Assembly: GCF_002967715.1 (NCBI RefSeq)
Contig: NZ_PUIA01000057.1
Coordinates: 434,001-498,000, forward strand
Source: Blastopirellula marina
Lineage (GTDB): Bacteria > Planctomycetota > Planctomycetia > Pirellulales > Pirellulaceae
DNA: 64,000 bases
Direction: 5' to 3'
The position numbers were made by a program, and so were the translations under genes. The notes under the pieces were generated by a model that was not told the origin of the DNA, ran no database searches, and was given only the letters and a program-made list of their open reading frames with translations. This document shows, one piece after another, positions 1 to 8,605 of this stretch (positions within the stretch are counted from its first letter, which is position 1; the number at the start of each line of letters is the position of its first letter).

Positions 1-144
1 GTAGTGTGTGTAAATAGTCGCCCAGTTTTCTGGATCATCGATTTCACTCTCCCGATACCAACCGAAGCACTCGAATCGCTTCCAGTTGCCAGCGGCTTGT
101 TTTGCCGCATCCTCAAGGTCATGTTCACCAAATCGATTGCCCAT
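1..144 (-). CDS. Hypothetical element protein, N-terminal 48 residues, runs off the left edge
   Basis: The frame opens at an ATG (142-144) preceded by GGAG six bases upstream and stays open to the window edge. The visible protein begins MGNRFGEHDLEDAAKQA and contains several Trp, Tyr and acidic residues. I do not recognise a characterised family. Its leader region (145-193) is very similar to that of the ArdC gene: same ATGGAGAC string over the ribosome binding site and same ACACCCGCAA element 48 bases upstream. That argues it is a real, co-regulated gene. Confidence 0.6.
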   Translation of the reverse strand, partial: MGNRFGEHDLEDAAKQAAGNWKRFECFGWYRESEIDDPENWATIYTHY

Positions 145-182
145 GTTTGTCTCCATCAGGTTGCGTTCTGTTGACGGGACGA

Positions 183-193
183 TTGCGGGTGTT
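183..193 (-). promoter_or_regulatory. Recurrent ACACCCGCAA element, copy A
   Basis: On the minus strand this reads AACACCCGCAA and begins 48 bases upstream of the ATG of the gene at 1-144. It is followed by CGTC and CCGTCAAC, which copy B also has. Function unknown; operator, promoter part or leader RNA element are all possible. Confidence 0.45.
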
Positions 194-208
194 GGCTAAA
201 TTATTGTC

Positions 209-553
209 CTATCGTTTTCGCCGCTTTCTGTTTTCGATTCTTAGCTGCTCTAGGGGCGATTCGGCGAGCAATTCTGCTACCTTGTCTGGCATCACGTCAC
301 CTGCACGATATGGTAGCCGTAGCGAACAGCTTTCACTCATCTGGGCGAGCAGAAGAAGGACGTACTGCGTGGCGATCTCCGACGCCATGGGCCAATGATT
401 GTGGTAGTAGCTGCGTGCAATTGCATCGGCCCATAGCCAAGCTGCCAGCCATGCTTCCCCTCTCGGACGAATCCCGCATCGCCACAGGTGCGAGCGAACG
501 TCTTTGACGAGTCGTCGCTTTGGCAATCCGGGAAGGTATCGATCATCTGCCAT
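209..553 (-). CDS. Hypothetical protein, 114 aa
   Basis: A small protein rich in Trp, Arg and Leu near its middle and ending in a basic tail (RKRRKR). No recognised domain. The ATG at 551-553 has GGAG seven bases upstream, so translation is plausible. The stop of a short upstream frame (566-718) overlaps this binding site, suggesting coupling. Its own stop is only 16 bases before regulatory element copy A of the next gene. The basic tail could bind nucleic acid, but that is only a guess. Confidence 0.5.
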   Translation of the reverse strand: MADDRYLPGLPKRRLVKDVRSHLWRCGIRPRGEAWLAAWLWADAIARSYYHNHWPMASEIATQYVLLLLAQMSESCSLRLPYRAGDVMPDKVAELLAESPLEQLRIENRKRRKR

Positions 554-565
554 ACATCCGCTCCT

Positions 566-718
566 TTAGATTGAGAAAGACCGAGCAAGGCAAAGCAGGT
601 GATCCACGAGGGCTTCGAGACTTCGCAATTTTCCGTTGGGTGGTCGCTCGGCTGCTGGCCAGTTCAGCAAAGCGGTCCAACTGGATTGTTCGGTGTCGAA
701 ACTGAGGCCCTCGTTAGT
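566..718 (-). CDS. Possible small gene of about 50 aa with no canonical start codon
   Basis: After an in-frame stop the frame is open for 50 codons, reading like a normal protein (TNEGLSFDTEQSSW near the start, ending LCLARSFSI). No ATG is present; TTG codons inside are possible starts. An AGGTAGGTGA string sits just upstream of the frame. The TAA stop lies 12 bases ahead of the ATG of the 114-aa gene. Element copy D (766-776) sits about 50 bases upstream. Either a small gene using an unusual start, or one whose start was lost. Confidence 0.25.
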   Translation of the reverse strand, partial: TNEGLSFDTEQSSWTALLNWPAAERPPNGKLRSLEALVDHLLCLARSFSI

Positions 719-765
719 TCACCTACCTATGCCACTGCTCGGCTGTCCCGATCAGGACGAAAGAC

Positions 766-776
766 TTGCGGGTGTT
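766..776 (-). promoter_or_regulatory. Recurrent ACACCCGCAA element, copy D
   Basis: Reads AACACCCGCAAGTCT on the minus strand and overlaps the stop codon of the ArdC gene. Copy C at 35,453 shares the same ACACCCGCAAGTCT string and also overlaps a stop codon. It precedes the short frame at 566-718. Confidence 0.4.
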
Positions 777-1710
777 AAACCGTCGCCTCTTCGGAGACGG
801 CTTCGGCTGGCTCTTGAGAAAACGACAGGATGTAGTCGGTCGCTTTGGATGCTTGGCTCGTTGCCCTGAAGATGAATCCGGCATCCTGCTTCATCGCTGA
901 AAGCCACGACTTTAGGTAGGAGGCGTGATTTTCGATTCGATCAGCCATCGGCACACCGAGTTCGCCGCAGAGGTAACAGGCTCCGATCTCAGCGATCAAT
1001 TCGCCAAGTGGATACGCATGGTCGCCCTTAGTAGTACGATCCCAGTTGAGACGTTCCTTATGCTCAGTCCAGTGGACCAGTTCGTGCAGAATTGTTTCGT
1101 AGAAGTCTGAACCGTTGAACTGTTCTCGGCGAGGCACCTGAATGTGGTCAGAAAGTGGATCGTAGAACGCTTTATTTCCACCGAACCGAATATCGGCTTC
1201 CGTAGCGGCGATTGCGGCATCGGCACGCTCGAAGGTTTCGATATCACCACTACGGGTGTCGTCGCCGATTCCTACTCGCAAGTAGTCCAGATGATCGCCT
1301 TCGATCTGATCGATGTTGAAAACTGTGTACGTTTTCAGCATGAAGAACTTGTCTTCGACTTCTTCACCTTTGTCGTCGATCTTGGTTTTACTGATCGGAG
1401 CACAGAAGACGATCTTCGTCCCCCACTGCCCCGAAGGAACATCCTTGGGACGACGCATCACCTTGCCACCGAGATTGTCCCACTTTTTGAAGGTTGCCCA
1501 CCAACGAGACTGGAGATTGTGACGTTCGGACGCCAGCGTCAAAAGAAGCGGATTGACGCCAGAATAGCTACGCTGACTCGACACGTTTCGGGGAAAACCT
1601 GCGTTGGCATCATTCGCCCACGGCTTTCTCCAAGGCGGAAGGTTGCCACTTTCAAGTGCTTCGATGATGCGGTTGGTGATCTCGGTGCGAATTTGGCTGT
1701 TTTTGGACAT
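775..1710 (-). CDS. ardC: ArdC-like anti-restriction protein (ssDNA-binding domain plus zincin metallopeptidase)
   Basis: The N-terminal 130 or so residues match the ArdC N-terminal ssDNA-binding family: an ITNRIIEALESG start, PPWRKPW, and the SGVNPLLL segment. The C-terminal half is a zincin-like domain with an HELVHWTEH motif (HExxH zinc site) and a distal GELIAEIGA segment. ArdC proteins enter recipient cells with plasmid DNA and protect it from restriction, so this fits a transferable element. I chose the ATG at 1,708-1,710 because GGAG lies six bases upstream; an in-frame ATG at 1,722 has no such site. The full length of about 311 residues is normal for the family. Confidence 0.88.
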   Translation of the reverse strand: MSKNSQIRTEITNRIIEALESGNLPPWRKPWANDANAGFPRNVSSQRSYSGVNPLLLTLASERHNLQSRWWATFKKWDNLGGKVMRRPKDVPSGQWGTKIVFCAPISKTKIDDKGEEVEDKFFMLKTYTVFNIDQIEGDHLDYLRVGIGDDTRSGDIETFERADAAIAATEADIRFGGNKAFYDPLSDHIQVPRREQFNGSDFYETILHELVHWTEHKERLNWDRTTKGDHAYPLGELIAEIGACYLCGELGVPMADRIENHASYLKSWLSAMKQDAGFIFRATSQASKATDYILSFSQEPAEAVSEEATV

Positions 1711-2019
1711 CGCCGTCTCCATGGGTGATTGGTTGACGGTGACGTTGCGGGTGTCGAGTGATACCGAACTAGGCGTGGAGAATAGATTTCATGAGATTTG
1801 CGACGAGGAGAAGCGGGATTGAGATTAGCAATAATGAGATCGCTGAATTGAGAGTGGAAACATGAAGAGGGGATCACAACCTAAGTCGAGTCGTGCCTGA
1901 TTGTTCCGATGTAGCACAGGCATTGTTCTGAAGAAGAAGTCTCAATTTTCAGCGAGACCGGCATTCAGAATCGCTCGGGTACGAATTGGTCGCAACACCC
2001 GCGTGGAAAAGCAACTTCA
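1711..2019. other. Intergenic stretch with the ArdC leader; no gene seen
   Basis: It contains the ArdC ribosome binding site and regulatory element copy B. A related CAACACCCGCGT string lies on the plus strand near 1,994. No convincing reading frame or RNA structure is visible in the rest. Confidence 0.4.
1745..1755 (-). promoter_or_regulatory. Recurrent ACACCCGCAA element, copy B
   Basis: Reads GACACCCGCAA on the minus strand and begins 44 bases upstream of the ArdC ATG. CGTC, CCGTCAAC and ATGGAGAC follow in the same order as in copy A. Confidence 0.45.
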
Positions 2020-2502
2020 TCAACGTTTTAGTAAGTATCTTAGAAGACAATTTCTAAAACTCTCTCCAGTTTCGATCTCCAAGTGCTTTTGATACAACCA
2101 ATCCTCTCCACCCAAGGCCCATGGTTCCTCGCTAATTAGACGGAGAGAATCATGCCACTCGGATTGACGACTTACGATGACCTTTTCTGAAATTCCGGGA
2201 AACTGATCTGCAGTAATATCAATACTAATTCCGTCTAAAACCATCCAGACATGTCTATCGAATCCTTTGCCATATTCTCGTACGTCGGCACACCTTCTCT
2301 GCATCTGACGGTACCCTTGCGAGTAAAGCCACAGAAACAGATATGGAGCGTCACAACAGTTGCTCGGCCAGTGATGAATAAATAACAATGGCTTGGGATC
2401 GACATGATTCAGTTTTGCTTGTTCAATCGCGTCTCTTAGTTGAACGACATATCCTCTCAACTCGTGTTCGCAAACGTTCTTTCGGGATTCCACAATGAGC
2501 AC
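2020..2502 (-). CDS. Papain/transglutaminase-like protein, 160 aa, partner of the KAP NTPase
   Basis: Three short motifs resemble a papain-like or transglutaminase-like triad: Cys49/Cys50 in PSNCCDAPYLF, His84 in DRHVWMVLDG and Asp95 in SIDITADQF. The order Cys, His, Asp and the HxW...DG...D.T..QF spacing are typical of that fold; this is a motif reading, not a family match. The start is uncertain: an in-frame stop lies just upstream and the first usable codon is GTG at 2,500-2,502, without a good ribosome binding site. It follows the KAP gene by 79 bases on the same strand, so the two are probably co-transcribed. It may be an effector or modifier in a defence module. Confidence 0.5.
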   Translation of the reverse strand: MLIVESRKNVCEHELRGYVVQLRDAIEQAKLNHVDPKPLLFIHHWPSNCCDAPYLFLWLYSQGYRQMQRRCADVREYGKGFDRHVWMVLDGISIDITADQFPGISEKVIVSRQSEWHDSLRLISEEPWALGGEDWLYQKHLEIETGESFRNCLLRYLLKR

Positions 2503-2581
2503 GCCTTTGTCAAATACAGTTTATGAACTTATTGATCACTCGAATTGCGAAACATGGGAAGACTTTTAACGCGCGTTCTCG

Positions 2582-5500
2582 CTACATGCGTTTTAAATGC
2601 CGAGAGCGAGGAAACTCTTCCTTCAGGAGATCAAGAGCCTCTTCCGTTACGCCCCCCAAATCCGGAAGGTCCTTTAAAACCTCATCAACTTTCAGCGACT
2701 TAACCCACTTTAATAATCGCCTCTTAATCTCTATCGAATCGGAAGACAAATAGGAATTCAAAAGCGATTTTCCAAGGTCGTATTTTTCGGCCTTACTGGA
2801 AAATAGCTCTGCCAGCCTCAATTGAGAATCGACAACGGTGTTTGCTGTCTGAGGAGAGTCTTCGAAGCCAAGCACTTTGGGAATGAGAGACAAGACAAAT
2901 TCATGTCCCAAATAATTTCTGCGTTCATCAACTTGAAGCCAAAGTCGCCTTCTTTGCTCGTCCGTCAGTTCGTCATTAAACGTTTGCGCGATAACGTCCG
3001 CTTGCTTATCGCCATTTGCATCGAGCCATAACTTCAACCCGAGATCGGAATATTCAGATGAGTTATCCGGCTGTCGTTGAAGAATAGCTTTCGCTGTCCT
3101 AAAGCAATCATTGAGATCTGATTTGTCTGCCAATAGCGACCAAACGTCTTCTAGCTTCTTCAAATCATCTTCTGACTCAACCTCAACGCTTGCTATCAAA
3201 GATGCTACACTTTCTGCCGTCGGCACGAAGGGGATTTTCCCGAGAATCTCAACTACTACATCGGAATCATTTGGCCATACTTTGCAGGACGCATCTGCCA
3301 ATTTTGCCAATGCATCGGGAATCTCAACATTGAGTGTGCTAATTGAATAAAGCGACTTGAGCAGTTTTCCTGTACCTTCTGACCTTGGCGAATTGTTCGC
3401 GTCCTTTAATCCTTCATCGAAGAGTTGAATTGGGGCATAGGTCGCAGTTGAAGCACTGGGTTGGATCCAATGACCAATCATCTCTCCGTGAGCCCAACGA
3501 AAGAGTGATCGAGTCCCGCGAATCGAAGTGAACAGTTGTTGCAGCATATCGCCCGCTACAGCGGAATCAGCAAGATGCAAATGTGACGCTGCCACTGAGA
3601 ACATTTTGTTCACATACTGATTGGGGTTGCTTGTACGATCCCTAAGCTGCGCGCAAAGATTTGTAACGTGCGAAACTAGTTGAGGAGACTGTAGTGAGTC
3701 TTCCGTAAAGGAATCCATTATCAACTCATATCGCTGAGCCTCCTCCTCGGAAATGTTCTCGTTGTTGACAAGAGTTGTGAGGCGTTTCACCGTTTGTTGA
3801 CGTTGATGATCCGTCCAGTCCGACGAGAAGTGTGTGACAATCCAGTCAACACAATCATTGGGTAAATCCGTAAGAAGTCGTTGGATCCAATTTTCAACGA
3901 TTGTCGCAGCCTCGCTAGAATCAATCTCTCGAAGAATGTTAATCATTTCGCAAGCGTGTCGGGCGCAAATGTCATGCCGTGACCATGCATCAACTAAACC
4001 AGCAAGTTCTTTTTGTGATTCGGTATCCAAGCTTGCTTGCCGGTTCTTAACCAGAGAAATGAGAGCGTCCCCTCCCGTTTCCCAATCAAGCGGCCAATTC
4101 TCATCATCCTCTGCGTCTTTTTGGAGTCGCGATGCAAGTGAGGTTACAAATCGCGACAAGTCATTATCGTCGGGTGCATCAGGGTGCTCTAGCATCGTGC
4201 TCCATGCAAGTTGCACGGCATTCTCGTTTCTAACGGAAGCCAACTGCGTTAGCTGCTGCCACAAGACAAATCGGCTATCTTGACCTTCCTCCCATAGCGA
4301 GTCAAAAACTCGCTTACTCTTTTCAAGCATTGCCTTGACTGGAAGATCGTCTAAAGCTTCGGCCTCCAACTGTTCTATCACAAGGCTTGTATAACGATCC
4401 TTCAGAGAAACTAGGAGTGTGCTGTCGTATTCAGTGACCCATTTCTCAAGGTCAGTGAACGACAAACTCCCCTCACGCCCATCAACGCCGACTCTGCGAA
4501 TCTCTAACCAGCGAAGGAGTTGCTCATCGGTTGCTGGTGTCAAACCGTCAACGCTTCGTACCCAAAGTGCAAGTTCACTCGCATCACGTACCATTTGAAG
4601 GGCATCATCTAGTTGAGGTGCCTGACCGCTTTCTAGCCGGAATTCAGTATCGCCTTCAATTAAAAGCAAGTCAGCAACGATCTTGTCGGTAACGTCCCTT
4701 CGGTCATCTGAACTTAAAGGTGGAAGAATGTTCCGTATTTTTGGTATTCCCAATCGATTCCGTAATGCAGGAGAGTGCGATATTCTACGCGCCAACGGAC
4801 TAAGCAAGTGGTGAGCCTCTCCTTCTGGAAGTCGATTAGCTAGTTGAGCGATACAAGCAGCGGCATTGTCGCGACGAACAGGGGTTTCCCTTTCAAGGTC
4901 ATCAACCATGTCCTTAAGTAGCCGCACTTCTGCTACTGACAATGGTCTGTTATCAGCCTCGCGCCCCAGAATTCTCAACACCTCATCGCTGTCATCGGAG
5001 ACAAAAGCCTCGTATAGAGGTACGGCCTTGTCACCGTGACTCCGAGTAATTGGATCTTGGGACAACTGAAGTAGCGGAAGCAAAGAATCCGGCCAGCGAA
5101 GCCCGGACAAACTGCTCAAAAACCTCTTCAATTGACGAAATTGTGGTAGCAATTCGCCGTCGGACATTGCGTAGTGGGATAGAATATTTCGGGTAGACTC
5201 CGGTTGTTCATTGAGAGGTTCACCTCGCACAAAAACTCCCGTAAATCGTTCCACCAAATAAGGCTCCTTTACGAGATGGTGAAAGAAATCGGGAAAGTCC
5301 ACGCGTAACGCTGAAAGAGCAGCCAACGCCATAGGGTGATTTGTTACGGCCCCCTGCTGAAGCCCTCCAGCCAGCTCACTTCCGGGGCCAATCTTTTCTC
5401 GCTTCTTCGCAATCCACCAGCATTGCACGAACGAGTTCAGGATCTGAAGGCAATTCCGAGGACTTTCGACGCCAACATGAATCATGCGATCAATTACGTT

Positions 5501-6595
5501 TTCGAGCGGAACTCCTTGTTTTTGTAAATCGGAAATGATCTCCGGTACGTCCGATTTGAGGCGGTGCGTCGCAAATGCTCTTATATCGCGCTTCGGTAGC
5601 TCAGGGATCTCAAGACGAAACTGAAATATACGATCAAGGTATCTACGGGCGTCACTTCGGTTGAACACAGCCCCCGGCATATCCGTTGTTGTGGACTTAC
5701 TTCTGTACAGTGCTTCAGCAATTCGATCTTCATCACAAGAGATCACGAATATGATTCCGATGCCCGTGTTTCCAATCGGGATTTCCATAAAAGTTCGGAT
5801 TGCATCCAGACCGGCAACCATTTCCTCTGCCGAGAGTCGGTCAAGGTCATCAACGAAAACCACCAATCGTTCGCACTTTTTGCCTTTACCTTTCAGGACT
5901 ACTCCTGCTTTGAAATTGGAAATCTGACCAATCAAAAGCTCTTCAAATTGTTCTGAACTTGAGCGGGGAGCATCGATACGCACGAGTGGCGTTGTACGAG
6001 CAAGGAGAGTCTTGTTGAGCTTGGGAAGCAATTCGATAAGTTTCCAACCAAGTACCGTGATTCCTCCCATCACAGAAGCGGAAGTCCATGGATTATCTAG
6101 GGAAAAGGCTTGGGCGATATAACTTCCAGCGACTGCAATTACTAGAGCTACGATCACCAACTGGATACAGGGCCACACAACTCGCTCATAGAACTCGGCC
6201 CAAACCTCTCCCCAGTTGAGTGGCTTTTTGACCGTTTCTTGCAAGGCATTAAACAGAGCATCATTTAATGCACCTCTATCACCACCCACTTCTAAATAGA
6301 CGTGGCGCAAAAGAGCACGTTTTAGATTCTCACCTCCATATCGCCACGCATTGAATGTGACAGGGAAAATTCGTCCATTACCACCTCTATCTTTTAGCGT
6401 GGCAAGATAGATCGACTTTATCGAAGATTTGCCACTGCCCCATTTTCCAAGAAGCCCAATACTGAACGGTGGATGGTTGTCATTGGCCTCAATCAAGCTC
6501 TCAAGAGCCAGCGAAAAGTGACTGTGCCCAAACGCGTCATTGGACTGCGAATCAATCTCCCGATCCAAAATAGATGGCATCAACTCACGTGTCAT
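2582..6595 (-). CDS. KAP family P-loop NTPase with membrane segments and a very long C-terminal region
   Basis: The N-terminal 400 residues are a KAP NTPase domain. Walker A is GLLGKWGSGKSS (47-58) and Walker B is LVVFVDDLDRL (244-254). Two hydrophobic segments (about 143-163 and 171-190) interrupt the domain between the Walker motifs, as in other KAP proteins, so the ATPase is probably anchored at the inner membrane. The remaining 900 residues are helical, acidic and Leu-rich, with no domain I can name; they may form a solenoid-type sensor. At 1,337 residues it is longer than usual. Known KAP relatives include PifA, which blocks phage T7, and QatA. Here the neighbour is the 160-aa papain-like protein, not the Qat partners. 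The start is the ATG at 6,593-6,595. Confidence 0.8.
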   Translation of the reverse strand: MTRELMPSILDREIDSQSNDAFGHSHFSLALESLIEANDNHPPFSIGLLGKWGSGKSSIKSIYLATLKDRGGNGRIFPVTFNAWRYGGENLKRALLRHVYLEVGGDRGALNDALFNALQETVKKPLNWGEVWAEFYERVVWPCIQLVIVALVIAVAGSYIAQAFSLDNPWTSASVMGGITVLGWKLIELLPKLNKTLLARTTPLVRIDAPRSSSEQFEELLIGQISNFKAGVVLKGKGKKCERLVVFVDDLDRLSAEEMVAGLDAIRTFMEIPIGNTGIGIIFVISCDEDRIAEALYRSKSTTTDMPGAVFNRSDARRYLDRIFQFRLEIPELPKRDIRAFATHRLKSDVPEIISDLQKQGVPLENVIDRMIHVGVESPRNCLQILNSFVQCWWIAKKREKIGPGSELAGGLQQGAVTNHPMALAALSALRVDFPDFFHHLVKEPYLVERFTGVFVRGEPLNEQPESTRNILSHYAMSDGELLPQFRQLKRFLSSLSGLRWPDSLLPLLQLSQDPITRSHGDKAVPLYEAFVSDDSDEVLRILGREADNRPLSVAEVRLLKDMVDDLERETPVRRDNAAACIAQLANRLPEGEAHHLLSPLARRISHSPALRNRLGIPKIRNILPPLSSDDRRDVTDKIVADLLLIEGDTEFRLESGQAPQLDDALQMVRDASELALWVRSVDGLTPATDEQLLRWLEIRRVGVDGREGSLSFTDLEKWVTEYDSTLLVSLKDRYTSLVIEQLEAEALDDLPVKAMLEKSKRVFDSLWEEGQDSRFVLWQQLTQLASVRNENAVQLAWSTMLEHPDAPDDNDLSRFVTSLASRLQKDAEDDENWPLDWETGGDALISLVKNRQASLDTESQKELAGLVDAWSRHDICARHACEMINILREIDSSEAATIVENWIQRLLTDLPNDCVDWIVTHFSSDWTDHQRQQTVKRLTTLVNNENISEEEAQRYELIMDSFTEDSLQSPQLVSHVTNLCAQLRDRTSNPNQYVNKMFSVAASHLHLADSAVAGDMLQQLFTSIRGTRSLFRWAHGEMIGHWIQPSASTATYAPIQLFDEGLKDANNSPRSEGTGKLLKSLYSISTLNVEIPDALAKLADASCKVWPNDSDVVVEILGKIPFVPTAESVASLIASVEVESEDDLKKLEDVWSLLADKSDLNDCFRTAKAILQRQPDNSSEYSDLGLKLWLDANGDKQADVIAQTFNDELTDEQRRRLWLQVDERRNYLGHEFVLSLIPKVLGFEDSPQTANTVVDSQLRLAELFSSKAEKYDLGKSLLNSYLSSDSIEIKRRLLKWVKSLKVDEVLKDLPDLGGVTEEALDLLKEEFPRSRHLKRM

Positions 6596-6890
6596 GATGA
6601 TTCTCTAATGTCTGCCGTAGTTGCCGATTCTTCCTGTAGATCCCAGCTTAACGTCTAGTCGACAATCATAGTGCCCCTTGGTAGCGTTTACCAATGCTAT
6701 GCCGTTATTTTGAGGGAATCACACACCCTTGGAGGAATGCAGTGGAAAATCCGTCTCAAATACAGAAGTAGCGAACTACCTCACCATTTCTACAACTGAC
6801 GAGATGCATTTTCGCGTGGTGCATGTGGACTTTGGGGAGATCGCAAATCTAAGATCACAGACACACACCGCCAGTCTGAGGAGTTATTGA

Positions 6891-7310
6891 ATGTCAGCGG
6901 ACAATTTGGACCACGAATCCGTGTACGATAAAACGCTCTCATTGCTTAATCGAATGGGGGAAGAAGAGTTAGCTACCAATATTCGCATAGCCGTTGCTCG
7001 CGGCGTGGTGCTTGCTGGAAGCGAAGGTTCGTCAGATAAATTTCTACGCCAGATGTCCGGGGAGGAGCGTCTCGCCGTGGCTCTTGAGCACCTCGTCTGT
7101 TCTCTGGAAACGCCCCTCGTTGTACAGGCGATTCGAGACACCTTTGACGTTAGTGAAGTAAAGTGGATGCCAGAAGACAATACAGTTGGCGTTGATAGAA
7201 TCGACGTGCCGACGATGGAACAGGAAGAACGCAAGAAGCTTCAAACAGCCTTGCGGAAGGTCGTTGAGATTTCTGGGACGCTCAAACTCTCTATGCCGGA
7301 GATAGCATAA
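6891..7310 (+). CDS. Uncharacterised 139-aa protein coupled to a downstream nuclease
   Basis: A mostly helical, acidic protein (begins MSADNLDHESVYDKT) with no domain I recognise. GGAG sits seven bases ahead of the ATG. Its TAA stop shares one base with the ATG of the next gene, so the two products are probably made in fixed proportion and may form a complex. It is divergent from the KAP operon, with a 295-base intergenic region that must hold both promoters. It might be a regulator, sensor or immunity subunit for the nuclease; nothing in the sequence decides which. Confidence 0.6.
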   Translation: MSADNLDHESVYDKTLSLLNRMGEEELATNIRIAVARGVVLAGSEGSSDKFLRQMSGEERLAVALEHLVCSLETPLVVQAIRDTFDVSEVKWMPEDNTVGVDRIDVPTMEQEERKKLQTALRKVVEISGTLKLSMPEIA

Positions 7311-7993
7311 TGGCTACGCTCAACGATCTGATGGATGCAATATCGACTCTTTTGGATCTACCTTCAGTTCCCGCTATCCTTCAGCTAAATAGCCCCTCGC
7401 GAGAACATGCATTTGAAGCGTATGTACTTTCATGCCTTGCAACAGCCGTGCGACAAGCTGGGGGTACAGCTATTATCCATGGTCGAATTTCAGGTCCGAA
7501 TCCAGATCCCGCTGTTTTTCGTGGCGGGCACGGTAGACTTGGTTCAGATACTCAGGATTTTGCCTACGTTGTTTGTCATCTGGGCGAAAAACAATTTGAA
7601 CTTCATGCAGACGTACAATACGTAGGTAGCTCTGAAGCGATCCATGAAGTGGATGTGTCGGTATACGACCATGCAGCAGCAGAAGTGATCAGACAGTCGC
7701 CAAGTTCATTTGCAGCAACTCGCAAGTTATATGGTGCAATTGAATGCAAGTTCTACGACTCGTCGCTAGGCACAGTGCTGGGGCGAACTTTCGTCGGCTT
7801 GGTTGCGGATTGTGGAACCCTTCAATTCAAGGCATTTGCTACCAACGGGCACGATTTAGGCTTAGCCCGCTACTTTGGCCACGGCCAGAGAGGAACTTCA
7901 TTCTTTGGATTGTCTCCGATTCGGCATGACGTCGAACAGCGATTTATCGACTTTTTCGACCAGTCATTTCGGCAGTGGGCAAAAGTGGTATAG
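7310..7993 (+). CDS. Predicted PD-(D/E)XK nuclease, 227 aa
   Basis: The core shows the restriction-endonuclease-like pattern: Asp115 in HEVDVSVYDH followed about 30 residues later by Glu145-x-Lys147 in AIECKFYD. An upstream helix with Glu35 (REHAFEAYV) fits the first conserved position of this fold. The C-terminal third is rich in Gly and aromatic residues. I know of no characterised member of this exact type. It starts at the ATG overlapping the stop of the 139-aa gene. With that partner it forms a two-gene unit between other defence loci, so a DNA-targeting effector is likely. A housekeeping or mobile-element role is not excluded. Confidence 0.6.
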   Translation: MATLNDLMDAISTLLDLPSVPAILQLNSPSREHAFEAYVLSCLATAVRQAGGTAIIHGRISGPNPDPAVFRGGHGRLGSDTQDFAYVVCHLGEKQFELHADVQYVGSSEAIHEVDVSVYDHAAAEVIRQSPSSFAATRKLYGAIECKFYDSSLGTVLGRTFVGLVADCGTLQFKAFATNGHDLGLARYFGHGQRGTSFFGLSPIRHDVEQRFIDFFDQSFRQWAKVV

Positions 7994-8156
7994 GAGTCAA
8001 TTCTGTAGTCACCCAGCGGTTTTCATTAGATTCGCAAATGCGAAAAAGTGGTGTGAAGCATTGTCACTGCTGAAGAGTTCAACCATGAAGGGCATGCGTG
8101 ATCCCACAACGGCTGTCTCAACATCGAAGGAACGCCGAGCTAGAAGAACAAGACGC

Positions 8157-8555
8157 TCACTCCATAGAAAGCCCGTCGTAACAATCGAGCAGCTTTTTGC
8201 CGACATCTGGAGGAACAGGGAGAACAGTTACATTTTCGACGCCAGTAGAGATCGCAACTAATGTCCCGATCAACTTCTTTTCTTCTTCGTCCGAGAGAAG
8301 CTCATCACCAAGATACTTCTCATGGTAGTCCAGCCAAGCTGCCGCAATGCTGCTCCAGATGATAACTTCATCCTCGGGACTCGTATCTCGCATGAAGCCG
8401 ATTTCAAACTGTTCCAGCGAGTTGCTGATGTATTTACCAATGACATCATAAACGGCCCGAATTCGTTCAAGCAATTCAGGTGGCAGCGAATCATTACGAA
8501 TCGGACCTGACTGGATATTGTTCGGATCGATATGCTCTGGATCGGAATTGTTCAT
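8157..8555 (-). CDS. Hypothetical acidic protein, 132 aa
   Basis: A soluble, acidic, largely helical protein (SPEDEVIIWSSIAAAW in the middle, SDEEEKKLIG later). No known domain. It starts at the ATG 8,553-8,555 and lies 50 bases downstream of the NERD-domain gene on the same strand, so it may be the last gene of the Hachiman-NERD transcript. It converges with the nuclease gene across about 160 non-coding bases. Confidence 0.45.
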   Translation of the reverse strand: MNNSDPEHIDPNNIQSGPIRNDSLPPELLERIRAVYDVIGKYISNSLEQFEIGFMRDTSPEDEVIIWSSIAAAWLDYHEKYLGDELLSDEEEKKLIGTLVAISTGVENVTVLPVPPDVGKKLLDCYDGLSME

Positions 8556-8605
8556 GCCCGAATTCTATCACCCAAGCGATCATCCTTCACGACAATTTTT
8601 GCAGG

